Shown: positions 11,640 through 22,389 of the stretch, piece by piece | Layout of the letters: each line of letters begins with the position of its first letter | Numbering within the stretch: position 1 is the first letter of the stretch | Assembly: GCA_949358305.1 (NCBI GenBank) | Contig: OX442314.1 | Location: forward strand, 36,079,608-36,143,607 | Reading direction: 5' to 3' | Length of the DNA stretch: 64,000 nt | From: Strigamia acuminata | Lineage: Eukaryota; Arthropoda; Chilopoda; Geophilomorpha; Linotaeniidae | Notes under the pieces: generated by a model | Databases searched by the model: none | The model's input: the letters and a program-made list of their open reading frames with translations, nothing else | What the model was told of the DNA's origin: nothing | Position numbers and translations under genes: made by a program

Positions 11640-12000
11640 GTTGATTAATAGTTTTTCGTACAGCAATCAAATATCAGTTCAGGCGTGGCGAGAATAACTA
11701 TAACTAATAACTAATAATCATGGAGTAAGGATAATCTTTACTCCATGCTAATAACTATGGAAGTGTCACTGTTCTTTAAACAAGTGGCGCCTCTGGTGAC
11801 AAACTGAATTAACTACAAAGAAGAAATAAATCAACAGAGCGCCACTTAAGGCAAAAAATTAATTTCTTTCCTTTTAAAATAATGCAAGTGAAGTAACTGC
11901 AGCTATTTTCGGACATCTTGGCAGAAAAATCAAGAAAATTGAGAAAATTACCAACACAATTAGAATGTATTATATTTTTGTTTTATTTATCCAGCAGTAA

Positions 12001-12075
12001 GCTGGGCAAAAGCTTTACGCTAATCACCAATCACACACCTCTCACCTTCCTTCTGCAAAATCCACATGCCAAGAG
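12001..12075 (+). pseudogene. Short gypsy RNase H fragment
   Basis: Twenty-five codons read like the RNase H segment around the second catalytic region of Ty3/gypsy elements (GKSFTLITNHTPLTFLL-like, compare the usual F-x-(L/V)-x-T-D-H-x-x-L). Asp is replaced by Asn at the key position. Nothing else of the element is visible near it. It lies upstream of the bestrophin start on the opposite strand. Confidence 0.4.
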
Positions 12076-12151
12076 ACAAACCAAAACAAAGCTGATATTT
12101 TTCAAGGTTATTGCTTCCAGAAAATACAAAATGAGGTCAATTAAATTGGGT

Positions 12152-12844
12152 TAGGGATTGCAGTACCGGTTTCAATATAGATTCCAGTACCAGTATTGGT
12201 ACCGGGATTCAGTACCAGTCTTGGTATTGAGGTTTTTTTCTGTCGGTACTAGTATCGTAAGCTTTTCTTGGTACCGGAACCGTCCCTCACGATGGAAAGT
12301 ACCAGTTCCGGTTCCGGTGTGAGGGACACCACCTACTACCAGCATTTCTAATGATGTAGGAGGTGACAAATTTTATTTCATTCGTTATTTACTCATTCCA
12401 GCTGGAAACAGTATCTTTTTTTAAATTAACTTGAAAATAGTAATAATGGCAAATGGCTGAACTAGGACAAAATCCCGAAGTTCCTACTCCGGCAGTGTCT
12501 ATACCTGAAGTTTCTACAAACAAAAATCCAGTGTAGAACTATTTCACAAAGTCTAGTGACGGTCAGTCAGCCACTTGTAAAGTTTGTGAAACAAGTGGTG
12601 AATCAACTCAGGGCCTTCATAAACACTTAAAAACTATACACAAGACGGATTTGTTAGCTGATTCAAAATCATTACTGAAGGCCGAGAAACGTAAGCTTGA
12701 GATTGACAACTCAAAAGGTAAGTAAGTAAATTGCCCACAGAAATATTTGAAAATAAATCATTTCATCATTTTCATCTAACTTACAGACTTATTGTTTTAC
12801 TTCCAGCAAAGCAGGCCAAGCTACATCAATATTTTGGGAATTAA
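12152..12844 (+). pseudogene. hAT transposon remnant with BED zinc finger
   Basis: The left end TAGGGATTGCAGTACCGG at 12152 resembles the hAT-like MITE at 8701 in having TAGGG followed by sub-terminal ACCGG words, which continue to about 12350. A frame opens at ATG 12453. Exon 1 runs to 12717 (donor GTAAGT) and exon 2 from 12807 to the stop at 12842-12844, phases joining. It encodes a BED-type finger: C-x2-C at 12576-12587 and His codons at 12618, 12624 and 12639, then a basic linker ending KLHQYFG. BED fingers open many hAT transposases. A TAG at 12534-12536 interrupts the frame just before the finger, where BED domains normally have Trp. The catalytic part is missing; an LTR fragment and other repeats follow. 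Confidence 0.65.
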
Positions 12845-12915
12845 AGGACATTAGAGGCCACACTCTCGATACATTGTGCTTTTTACGTTCATATTTCCAA
12901 GAATAAATTGTAGTA

Positions 12916-13145
12916 CTCCTGTGATCGCTCCCGAAACTGGCTGTAAAGGCAACCCAAAGGATCGGCGTGGCGACTCTGTCGCCCACCGGGACCTGAGCGT
13001 CCAGTTGCGGCGCGTCCGCCGTACGTTCTCCGTAACTTACGACGGCGTGGCCCTAACATTTACCGACCATGCGTGTCATGCGACCGATGGTCTGATTAGG
13101 GAAATACACCACGCAACCATCATACCCCTAGACAATAATAAAAAC
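12916..13145 (+). repeat. Partial gypsy LTR, opposite orientation
   Basis: About 230 bp match the reverse complement of the middle of the 623-bp gypsy LTR, including the GGGACCTGAGCGTCCAGTTGCG block. The copy is truncated at both ends and diverged. The apparent 119-codon frame across it is therefore an LTR shadow. Confidence 0.75.
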
Positions 13146-13319
13146 CATAACCAAAACTATATTGTGTGTCTGTGTATTTTGTATTTTGTATATTGGTCAA
13201 GTCTACTTTTTAGGGATCAGACTATTCATTTTTAATACAGCTTAAGTGATCACCCACCCTACACAATATACTTGTTTATTCACCCTTGTGGCAAAAATTG
13301 GAATTACTCAGTCCAAATT

Positions 13320-14100
13320 CAGCAGCAAGCAGACTGCGACAATTTTTTTGTCCACGATTGTACATATATATTTTTTAAAAACCGTGTCTGAATGCAACTT
13401 CGATTCGTTTTGTGTTAAAGACAACCTTCTGGCCATAGAAATATTTCTTTTTTCAAAGTTGTAAAACATTTATTCATAATTTGATATTTTAGCAAAAATT
13501 ATTATTTGCCAATTTCTTCAACAGCAGTGCCATGAATATCACCCTAACACGGTTGCACATCCAACTATGCACCTTTCACATTCATTTGCTACGGCAGGCT
13601 GATTGACATACAAAAAGTTCAAAAATCTCAAAACGTTGAACATTAAGAAGTATCACTCGATTAGTCCCACAGCAATTGCTAGCAATAAACAATCTGCTAA
13701 ATCTTTTGCATATTTGTGACTTTCAAAATATTGGCAAACCACCTCGCAATATGATTACGAATCACAAACAAAGTCACAAGAAGTTGGATCTTGATCCTGA
13801 TCTGAATCATCCATCTAAACATTTGTTAAAAAAATTTCCTTTTTTATTTTCCTTCTTTTTCTAATTTCGATGTTCATTGTTTCATAATTTTTTTTACAGA
13901 TTTCCGAAAAAGTTTGAAGTCAAACCAAAAAATGGAGTCATTTTCGTATTGAATCCATATACAAGTATACGGTTCGACTTTACTCCAACATTATCCACCG
14001 TTCTTTCAGGGAGACGCAGAATTATCCGGGCCGCATAAGTGACCATAGAGAGAACAGAAGTAACAACATTTGTGAACTATGATTTTAAGAATGTCGGTGA
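13320..14100. repeat. Dispersed repeat family R2, copy 1
   Basis: This block is collinear with 22395-23160: both carry AAACATTTATT, a stretch with GCAATGAATATCACC/GCCATGAATATCACC, and a second segment with AATAAACAATC(C/T)GCTAAATC followed by TTGATCCTGATCTGAATCAT-like sequence. A partial third copy lies at 43690-43905. No protein family is recognised. Multiple copies and lack of an intact frame point to an unclassified transposon. Confidence 0.6.
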
Positions 14101-14164
14101 GGTGGTACTGGAAGAAAGCTTTTTTCGCTATTCAAAGACAATCTCGTCTCCCAAAATTAATTTA

Positions 14165-14512
14165 TTCACTAGCTGTACCCGGCCACGCGTTGCTGTGGCT
14201 CAGTCTGGTTAAATAGAAAAGAAAGAAAAGAGAAAGCGCACGTTTCTAGTATGTTTTATTTCACAAAGCCTGCGGGTATACAATGTCTTTTGTTTTTTCA
14301 TTGTCTGTGTGGGTGTAGAGGTTGTCCGGTTTTCCGACTCTGGAACCCAGACTGCAAGTTGATCTCAAACTACGAGAAGCAAGTCACATCAAGTCAGGCA
14401 GCAAAGTCACAGAAATTCTAATCCGACTAGCATAGATGTCAGTTTCATATCCGCCTCCCTATGTAACCTTGCACTTTTATAGCTCTTTTGTATATGTGAC
14501 GCTGCCCTTGGC
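14165..14512. repeat. Unclassified repeat interrupted by the BEL insertion
   Basis: Starts with CTAGCTGTACCCGGCCACGC, a motif type seen in many invertebrate repeat ends, and runs up to the BEL target site. The sequence resumes after the element at 20896. A similar piece with GACTACGAGAAGCAAG/ACTACGAGAAACAAGC words occurs near 22080 and 24110, linking it to the repeats at 21-24 kb. Confidence 0.4.
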
Positions 14513-15016
14513 TGTTGAATCCAACACACTGCAAGCTTCGAAAAAGCAATCGATCGGTTTAAATAAGCTTAATGCAAAAGAGTCGCCTCTTGCAAATCCA
14601 CTGGTTCAATTGTTCAAAATCTTATTCGGGTTCGTCGCAACTCGAAGAATGTAAAGTTTCACGGCAAAAAACTCACGCGGACACACGTTTGTTGGTTGCA
14701 AAAATTACACTGATTTTATTTCTTAAGTTTAAGACAAAGAAAAGGTTAAAACAATACATTTGATTCCATTCGTCAATATATCGAATGACATCACAAAAAG
14801 GAGGTGTCAAAAAGGATTAAGGTTTATATCAAAACGAATGTGGGTCAAATACAAAAAGTAGGTCAGATTTCTTAAATTCCAATCAAAAAGTCAAACACTA
14901 AAGCGAACAATCAATTATTAATTAAATTCGAACAATTATTTAAAAGACTAAAACAAATTCCGCAAATTAATAAAACAATATTATTTAAAAACACTTTCAA
15001 ATTCTCAATTTTCACA
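14513..15016 (-). repeat. BEL 3' LTR (504 bp)
   Basis: Begins TGTTGAATCC and ends TTTTCACA on the plus strand. It has an extra AGCTTA compared with the other LTR. The polypurine-type tract next to it is at 15017-15028. Confidence 0.93.
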
Positions 15017-15038
15017 TTGGGCCCCGTTGAGCTCGTTC

Positions 15039-16295
15039 TCAACTATCTCCTCGTGGGACTCCAAGACACAGTCTCTGAATTGGACGTTTCAATCGTTTTC
15101 CTGTGGCCAGACGAATTTCACAAGACCTCACTTTTCCATCTCGTCCTGGAAACACGTCAACCACCTGTCCCATTAGCCAAACCGAACGAGGCTGATTCTC
15201 GTCTTGGATAAGAACTACATCATCTTTACGCAATTCTTTTTTCTCACGTGCGGTCTTGAAAACTCTCAATTCAGTTAAATACTCCTTCCGCCATCTGGAC
15301 CAGAAATGCTTAATCAACTTCTCTCGTAGCTTCCATCGCTTCAACAATTCCACGGAATGAGACGGTAGTTCTCGGGTGTTGTGGTGGTGAGTTCCTGGGA
15401 GAGTAACTTGTCGTTTCCCGACCAGAAAATGAGAAGGAGTCAATGGTTCTTTCTCATTGGCGTCTCCATAAACGTAAGATATTGGCCTCGAATTGATCAT
15501 GGCTTCAACCTCACATAATGCCGTAACCAATTCTTCAAATGACAATACTCTTTTCCCCAAAATTTTCTTCAAACAAGTTTTCACAGAGCGGACCATTCGC
15601 TCCCAGAATCCGCCCCACCACGCCGCCCTTTCTACTATAAACTTCCACTCCACACACTTGGTCACCAAAAAATTGTTCAGTTCTCCGGTTTGAATGCCCC
15701 TCAACAATACACGTAACTCAGCGTCTGCCCGCTTGAAAGTTTTAGCATTATCAGAGTATATTACCGTTGGAACTCCTCTCCTCGCAAAAAATCGACGCAA
15801 TGCCATGATGAAATCTTCGGTGTTCATCGTTGTTGCCAACTCGAGATGTATCGCTCGTGTCACCGCACACGTGAAGACAATGATGTAACATTTCTGTCCC
15901 GCTCTCTGGTACAAGGGTCCGGCAAAGTCTATTCCCACTACCTCGAATGGGTCTGCCTTCTTCGTCCTGTCCAGAGGCAACGGAGCTTCTTGTTGCTGCA
16001 TCAACCTTCCCTGTACGCGTCTGCAAATGAAACAATTTTTGATTACTCGTTTGACAAAACTTCTTGCACGTGGAATCCAATATTTGGTCCTAATCTCGGC
16101 CAATGTATCGCTCAATCCTCCGTGGAACACTTTTCCATGCGCATGTCGTACGATTAATCCAGTCAAATAATGTTTATCATGCAGCACACAAGGTCCATTC
16201 GTTTCTTGGTTCACTTCACTCCATCTAACTCGCGTTCGCACTTGTAATAAATCATTATCATTTAAAATACAGTCTACTTGTCCCAATGTCGACAT
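15039..16295 (-). pseudogene. BEL integrase region of pol
   Basis: A 418-aa open frame. The N-terminal part carries the integrase zinc-binding pattern (two His, then C-x2-C in CFIC). A DDE core follows: Asp in GIDFAGP, Asp in YSDNAKTF, and Glu in the ERAAWWGGFWERMV region typical of BEL elements. The C-terminal part, with PLTPSHFL and LMGQV-like motifs, is also BEL-typical. It inserts cDNA into the host genome. The frame is the same as that of the upstream RNase H segment; only a TGA at 16302-16304 separates them, so in an intact element they form one polyprotein. Confidence 0.92.
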
Positions 16296-16301
16296 CCGGT
16301 C

Positions 16302-17468
16302 TCATTCACGACCCATTTGAATCGCTTTTCTTTCTTTGAAATAATGAATTCGTTGTATTTCTCGAATCCAATAGTTTTCTGCTGCTCTCATCTTGATGAT
16401 TGTTAAAGGTGTTCCATCTCTCGTTTTTCGCCTCAAGTTGGTGATGAATCGCATCACCCATCCGGTCACCTTCAAGAGTCGAGTCCAGCATCCGTAATCG
16501 ACCGGGTTCAGTATTGACTCTCTACTGTCGTCGTCGATAATCAGGTTGGTCATCTCGTCCGATTCGTCCTCGTCGTTTTCTGTTGAATTTACGAGTTGTG
16601 GCCATTCTTTTTCGGTTTGAATCAGCCACGTCGGTCCCGTCCACCAAGTTTGGTCGTCCACCATCTTCTGAGCGTCCAACCCTCGCGTCAGCATGTTCGC
16701 TGGATTCTCCTTTCCAGATACGTGCCTCCACTCGGCCTCTGGCGCGTTCACCCGAATCTCTTCAATGCGTCTGTTCACAAAGGGGTCCGTTCGTGCTTTG
16801 CTGCTCGTGATCCATGCCAGAGCGATGGTTGAGTCAGTCCAACAAATCACTCGTTTCACCGACAATCTATTCAATCGCATCGCCAAGCGCGAAGCTAACA
16901 ATGCACCTAATAACTCCAGTCGTGGAAGTGTTATTGTTTTCACAGGAGCGATTCTAGATTTAGATAAAATAAAGGAAACAACATTACCACACTCTCCCCT
17001 CGTTTTCAAATAAACAACGACTCCATATGCCAATGGACTGGCATCACAAAATAAATGCAGTTCTGCGCTTGAATTGTCACTTCCCAACCCCATCCATCTA
17101 GGCACCCTGACTTGTTTCAAAACGGGAATTTGTTCTCTCCAGTCACTCCATTTCTTGGCCTCTTCCGTTGGCAATGTCACATCCCACCCCATTTTTGACT
17201 TCCACAAGCTCTGGAAAATTAACTTCCCTGTTACAGTGAAAGGGGCGCAAAATCCTAATGGATCAAAAACACTAGCCACCACACGAATGACCTGTCGCTT
17301 TGTGGCTTCTTCCAACAAATAAAGTTCCATCAATTCACTCATTTCTATCGACAACTCATCTTTTTCCAACCCCCATCTTTTTCCAAACCCAAAACTTTCG
17401 ACGACTTCTTCAGTTGGTTTACTTCTTCCACCATGGTCGCTCGTACCAGTTCCGAGTTCGAAATCCAT
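16302..17468 (-). pseudogene. BEL reverse transcriptase C-terminus and RNase H region
   Basis: A 388-codon frame. The real homology begins near 17390, where the frame takes over from the upstream segment after a frameshift. It contains the BEL connection motif ASVFDPLGF, the RNase H-like catalytic aspartate in FCDASPLAYG, the glutamate region RLELLGALL and the aspartate in CWTDS. The first ~25 codons of the frame are antiphase translation and not part of the protein. It ends at an in-frame TGA (16302-16304). Confidence 0.9.
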
Positions 17469-17746
17469 TTGGTCATTTTCATGTTGGCTTCCCCTAACAC
17501 CTCGGTGACTTCTTGGCAGGTTTTCAACAGCTTTCGATCGTTCAACTGGCTGTTAATGAAATCATCGACGTAAAACTTATTTATTATTAGTTCTATAGTT
17601 TCCTTAAATTGATCACGATATTTTTGTAAATGTTTACGAATTGTGGCGTTCAAAAGAAAGGGACTGGGCTTAGATCCAAACAACACTCGAGTATAGCGCA
17701 AAACTCGTATTTTAATCGGTCCCTCTCCATCCCATTCCTCGTGCAC
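17345..17746 (-). pseudogene. BEL reverse transcriptase core segment
   Basis: The 133-codon frame continues the gag-pol frame directly after a TGA at 17747-17749. It holds the RT active-site motif YVDD (about 17555-17570) and the LFGSKPSPF segment upstream of it. Near 17365-17400 a 17-bp unit TTGGAAAAAGATGGGGG is tandemly duplicated (second copy imperfect at its end), shifting the frame and ending this segment prematurely. Confidence 0.9.
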
Positions 17747-20314
17747 TCAAAAAATGCGCAGACAGTCACGATCTCCCACGTACACATCGATTCGGTGAAA
17801 TGCTTTCTCAATGTCGCCTGTCGCTGCAAAAATATACATTCGAAAATCAATCAAAACATTAAGCACTTCGGGTAGCAGATTGGGCCCCGTGAACAAACAG
17901 TCATTTAGGGATAATTTTCGAACTCCATGCGAAGACGCATCGCACACCACTCGTAACTTCGTCGTTTCACGCTGTTCTTTGATTACCGGACTGTGGGGTA
18001 AATAATAGCAACTCTCGACATTGTTCGGTGTAACAGGGACGTCCTCCAAAATGCCCTCTGCCAGTTGAGTCTGTATCACGGCCTTATATTGCGCAAACAT
18101 CTTGGGATCTCGCTTGAATTGACGCACCAAGTTCCAAAATCTTTTCAATGCTATGGAATAGTTGTCGTCCAGCTCGCTTTTGGCCACGAGCCAAGGCAAT
18201 CGCACCTCGTAACGTTCTCCATTCCAACGCAAGGTTTTCTGAAAAGTCTCAAGTGCTTGTAAGTTTTCATCTTGTTTATCATTGTTAGTTTCGTGCAAAA
18301 TCCCCAAAGTGTCAAGTTCCCAAAACTTCTGCAGTTTCAAATCCAGTTTCTCCTCGTATTTGGTCAAGTGCACCTGCACCGTTAAACTCGATTCCTTCGT
18401 TGCTTGCCCACTGGATCCTACGATCGTCCACCCGAACAGAGTCTCAAGTCCAACGAGTCCCTGACCAAGTCGTTCGATTCGTCCCGTAACAATCTGCCAA
18501 AAATAATCAACACCGACCAAAATGGATACTTCTCCTTTTTTAACTGTCTCGTGGTCAGCATTCATTGGTATTCCTCGAGACTTCATCAACGCTTTGACAC
18601 TGGGATTAATCGACTTGGCCACGGAACTCGTTATCCACGGCACCACAATCGCATGAATTTCGATTTCTCCCTCGTTGCCGTTCGTCGACTTGAGTGTGAC
18701 CTGCACCAGCTTGCGCTTCTCCGCCCGACTGTCGGTTTCTCCAAATGGCACGATGTTCATCTCTCGTTCCCCAATCTCCTTCGCTCCTAATTCTTGAGAC
18801 AGCTTTTCAGTCACAAAAGTACGATGGCTTCCACTGTCAAAGAAGCACTGGACGGCTTTGCATTTGGACTGTGACTCCACGTTGACTGTCATCACCTGAA
18901 AATACAAATTGGCAGGATTATGTTCGACCACCACGGTCGCTTTGGTCTCTTCTTCGTCGTCTTCCTCGCACAGCATCGAGTGGTGTCTTCTTTTGCACTT
19001 ATTACAGCGCGTTTTTGATTTGCACACCGTTACTCTGTGTTGTTTGTCCAAACACAGAAAGCAACGTCCAGCACGCATGCAGTTCCTCCTTTTTTTGTGA
19101 GGGGGTAATGGGCACACTGTCGTCCCATGGTCTGACACTTCACAAAATATGCAGTCTGTTGAGCTCACCGACATTGCTGACACGGCGGGTAAAGACGTTT
19201 TCTTCTTGGGCCAATCTCGTTCCTTATTGTTGGTGGTTTTGGCTGGTTTCTTGTCTTCACTCGGTGCATCCTTCTGGTAATTGTTGGCCTCAGCTGTTCG
19301 TTCACGCAAGCCTATTTGCTTATTCAAATAAACCAAAAATGCTTTAATGTCACACTCATCGTCGTCTTCATTTTGCGCGAAACCGTTCGCCAGGACATCT
19401 GGAATGGCTGCCATCAATTTCGGACTCAACAAAGCGCCAAACGTTGACACTTGCACCTCCAAATTTTCTAGACACCGCACATGCAACTCGAATTCGTCGT
19501 ACAATTTGCGTAAACCCACCAAATCGTTATATTTCTTCACGGGCTGCACTCGCTCTAAAGCACGGAGATGTGCATTTATGACGGTGCTTTTCTTACCAAA
19601 TCTATTCGTGAGTAAAGTCTTGGCCGTTTCGTAATTTGCATCGGTGGGAGCGAGTCCGGCAATTACACTAGCAGCTGGCCCTTCCAAGAGTGTTTTCAAG
19701 TACACTAGTTTGGCCAACGGTTTAATCTTGCTGTTCCCTGCCACTCCAATCTCAAAATTCGACCAAAACTCATACCATTTGGTAGGATCGCCATTATATT
19801 TCTCCATTTGCAAGGTGGGAAGTTTCATACTACCTCCCTCATTGTCCGCCTCCGTCGCGTTCGCCACCGGCAGTACACGCCCTTGAAGTTGAGCAGCAAT
19901 CTGCGCCGTGATCGTCTGTTGGTTGACCGCCATCTGAGCAGCGAGAGCCGCTTCCAATTTCGCTTGATTTGCCGCCGCCGTCGTTTGGTTCATCAAGTTG
20001 TCTGCATCCCGTCGCTCCTTGTCCACGCGCTGCGTCAAATCTTCCATCTGGTCGATAATACGCTCCTGGTAGATATCCGCTTGCTCCATGTCTGCAGTCG
20101 CTTCTTCCTCGTCCTCGATCCGATTGTAGATCGACCCATCCAAATCCTGCAAAATATCTTTCTTCGCCAAAAGTTGCGCTTTGTGGCGATTAAGTTTCTG
20201 CAGGTCGATTGGATTTTCATCCAGCAATCCGGCCGTGGCGTTAGTCAATCTCGTGCAGGCATTTCGTACGGTCGTTCGTTGACGTTTCAACTTATTTAAT
20301 TCTTCCATTTCCAT
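17747..20314 (-). CDS. BEL gag-protease-reverse transcriptase N-terminus
   Basis: The frame opens with ATG at 20314, 79 nt inside the 5' LTR border, and runs 855 codons to an in-frame TGA. Residues 1-130 are charged and coiled-coil-like. The gag core follows, with LPTLQMEKYNGDPTKWYEF-type sequence as in Pao gag. Three CCHC/CCHH-type knuckles lie around residues 390-450. An aspartic protease site DSGSHRTF is near residue 490. The start of RT follows, with RVVCDASS and TGDIEKAFHRI (first catalytic Asp). The product would be the capsid/nucleocapsid plus processing enzyme and part of RT. The TGA falls where BEL elements usually have an aromatic residue, so it is read as a point nonsense mutation. 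Confidence 0.93.
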   Translation of the reverse strand: MEMEELNKLKRQRTTVRNACTRLTNATAGLLDENPIDLQKLNRHKAQLLAKKDILQDLDGSIYNRIEDEEEATADMEQADIYQERIIDQMEDLTQRVDKERRDADNLMNQTTAAANQAKLEAALAAQMAVNQQTITAQIAAQLQGRVLPVANATEADNEGGSMKLPTLQMEKYNGDPTKWYEFWSNFEIGVAGNSKIKPLAKLVYLKTLLEGPAASVIAGLAPTDANYETAKTLLTNRFGKKSTVINAHLRALERVQPVKKYNDLVGLRKLYDEFELHVRCLENLEVQVSTFGALLSPKLMAAIPDVLANGFAQNEDDDECDIKAFLVYLNKQIGLRERTAEANNYQKDAPSEDKKPAKTTNNKERDWPKKKTSLPAVSAMSVSSTDCIFCEVSDHGTTVCPLPPHKKRRNCMRAGRCFLCLDKQHRVTVCKSKTRCNKCKRRHHSMLCEEDDEEETKATVVVEHNPANLYFQVMTVNVESQSKCKAVQCFFDSGSHRTFVTEKLSQELGAKEIGEREMNIVPFGETDSRAEKRKLVQVTLKSTNGNEGEIEIHAIVVPWITSSVAKSINPSVKALMKSRGIPMNADHETVKKGEVSILVGVDYFWQIVTGRIERLGQGLVGLETLFGWTIVGSSGQATKESSLTVQVHLTKYEEKLDLKLQKFWELDTLGILHETNNDKQDENLQALETFQKTLRWNGERYEVRLPWLVAKSELDDNYSIALKRFWNLVRQFKRDPKMFAQYKAVIQTQLAEGILEDVPVTPNNVESCYYLPHSPVIKEQRETTKLRVVCDASSHGVRKLSLNDCLFTGPNLLPEVLNVLIDFRMYIFAATGDIEKAFHRIDVYVGDRDCLRIF

Positions 20315-20373
20315 TCAAATTCAGATATTTCAAAACTTACAGTTTTCACTTTGTTCCGGTTCAAGTTCTTTGT

Positions 20374-20391
20374 TCCCGGGTTTCGGCACCA
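20374..20391 (-). other. BEL primer binding site (tRNA-Phe type)
   Basis: One base inside the 5' LTR border the minus strand reads TGGTGCCGAAACCCGGGA. Its complement matches the 3' end of eukaryotic tRNA-Phe, including the CCA tail and the UUUCGGC acceptor strand. This fixes the minus orientation and the 5' LTR at 20393-20890. Confidence 0.8.
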
Positions 20392-20392
20392 A

Positions 20393-20890
20393 TGTTGAAT
20401 CCAACACACTGCAAGCTTCGAAAAAGCAATCGATCGGTTTAAATAATGCAAAAGAGTCGCCTCTTGCAAATCCACTGGTTCAATTGTTCAAAATCTTATT
20501 CGGGTTCGTCGCAACTCGAAGAATGTAAAGTTTCACGGCAAAAAACTCACGCGGACACACGTTTGTTGGTTGCAAAAATTACACTGATTTTATTTCTTAA
20601 GTTTAAGACAAAGAAAAGGTTAAAACAATACATTTGATTCCATTCGTCAATATATCGAATGACATCACAAAAAGGAGGTGTCAAAAAGGATTAAGGTTTA
20701 TATCAAAACGAATGTGGGTCAAATACAAAAAGTAGGTCAGATTTCTTAAATTCCAATCAAAAAGTCAAACACTAAAGCAAACAATCAATTATTAATTAAA
20801 TTCGAACAATTATTTAAAAGACTAAAACAAATTCCGCAAATTAATAAAACAATATTATTTAAAAACACTTTCAAATTCTCAATTTTCACA
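20393..20890 (-). repeat. BEL 5' LTR (498 bp)
   Basis: Same borders as the 14513 copy, lacking the 6-bp AGCTTA and with one base difference noted near the right end (AAAGCAAAC versus AAAGCGAAC). Followed by the target duplication TTGGC. Confidence 0.93.
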
Positions 20891-21119
20891 TTGGCCAGCA
20901 CTCCCTTATTCTGACCCTAAAATAAAACACTCTGTAGTCCACTTTCAACTCACACAGAGGTCTATTTATTTCGCTGATGTATTAATCAGAGTTTATGTCA
21001 GCTTGCCGAGAAGTCAGCTTTCTCTGCTTGGACACAAACTGAACATATATGAGATCATTTGGCCAGATGCTCGTGTATATATCTTGTGCGAAAGAGTTTG
21101 AGAATTTAAAATCATTGTT

Positions 21120-22130
21120 CCAAGATTGATTATTTGATTTGATTAGATTTATTATTATTATTATTATACTTTATTTTTTTTTATTTTTTTCTTTCGAAAG
21201 TCCACATGCAGTTATCGCACGTGTTTTTATAAGTGTTTTAATTGTAGATTTTTTGTAATTGCTTTCAGGACCAGCGACGATTCGCTCAAATTCCCGCTTG
21301 ACTCCATCGTTTGGTACGGACATTTTGATGCCCCCATTCGAAGAAAATCAAACTTTTAGTTTTTATCCAATTTGAAATCCGATTACTCTTTTCACATTTG
21401 CCGGAGAAGACATTGGAGATACTGGAGATAACCATCCGGCCAGACCATCTGAACAGGTGTTCTCATTTCCTTACATAATTCGGTAAGTTAAAATTACTTG
21501 ACTATTTTTTTTTAATTATATTTATTATAATTTTTTTAATATATCTTTTTAAGTGTGCACGCGACAGTTTCAGCAGAGAATTCAAGACAGAAGAAAAACT
21601 GCCAGTGATTTTGATCTTGCAATGCCGGCCACTTTTTGTCCGGAATGTGATGGACTCCTTGGATTTGCAAGATCTTTTTAATTTGATATTTTTAGATTTT
21701 AGTTGTATTTTTCCTTTGGACTTGTGGTGATATGTGATATGTCACCTACTAACAATTATATACAAGAAGTGTAAATTCAGTATATATTCTAATGTGAGAG
21801 AGTGTGGATCCAGTTATTGGTTGCGGTCACACTTGTGACAATAAACGAGGCTTGTTTATAGGCTGCTATGTGATTATTTATTTGTGCCATTGCTCTCAAG
21901 GTTGATTTTATTCATTGTTGTTTATATATTTGAAATTTGATTTTTCTAGCCCACAGTAATTATTTGTCAATTTTCCCAACGACCATATGCAACCAAATAG
22001 CATCACAACAGCATGGTTGCACTTCCGACTAGCACCTTTCTTTCATTCACATCTATTTGTCAATGCAAGCTGATCTAAAACTACGAGAAACAAGCCCCAT
22101 CAAGCCAATTGTTAAAAGAGATCCAACACA
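21120..22130. repeat. Dispersed repeat family (R2-like), copy with GTGGATCCAGTTATTGG block
   Basis: Contains blocks shared with 23580-24200 (GGATCCAGTTATTGGTTGC, AATAAACGAGGCTTGTTTA, CCAACGACCATATGCAACC-like) and with 25160-25300 (TCGAAAGT(C/T)CACATGC, TTTTTATAAGTGTTTT). A short exon-like sequence at 21553-21680, after a TTTTTAAG tract, holds no long frame. Probably an old non-autonomous transposon. Confidence 0.6.
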
Positions 22131-22389
22131 AGATTAATGTGGACGGCCCTGATGTAAATTCGACCTAAATTACAAAATTATCAAGCTACTCAGCTTGAGA
22201 ATAATTCAAGAATAATTGTCATCTAGAATTGCATTTTAGAATGTCCACAGTCCAGTGCAGCTATCACCCTCGTGTTTTTATTAGTGTTTTCATGATCCAT
22301 TTTTTAATTTTCATTTATATTGTAGACTGAAGATAGAATTATAAACGATGGGACATAGAACCCTGCTAACTTATTATAATTAAAGTTAT

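Larger units (their letters stand above)
14513..20890 (-). mobile_element. BEL/Pao LTR retrotransposon, nearly complete but with damaged pol
   Basis: LTRs at 14513-15016 (504 bp) and 20393-20890 (498 bp) flank gag-pol on the minus strand. A perfect 5-bp duplication TTGGC borders the element (14508-14512 and 20891-20895). The LTRs differ by one 6-bp indel and, as far as I can see, one substitution, so insertion is recent. Domain order gag, protease, reverse transcriptase, RNase H, integrase, with three CCHC-type knuckles, is that of BEL/Pao. Two in-frame TGA codons and one frameshift interrupt pol, so this copy is not autonomous as read. Confidence 0.95.
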
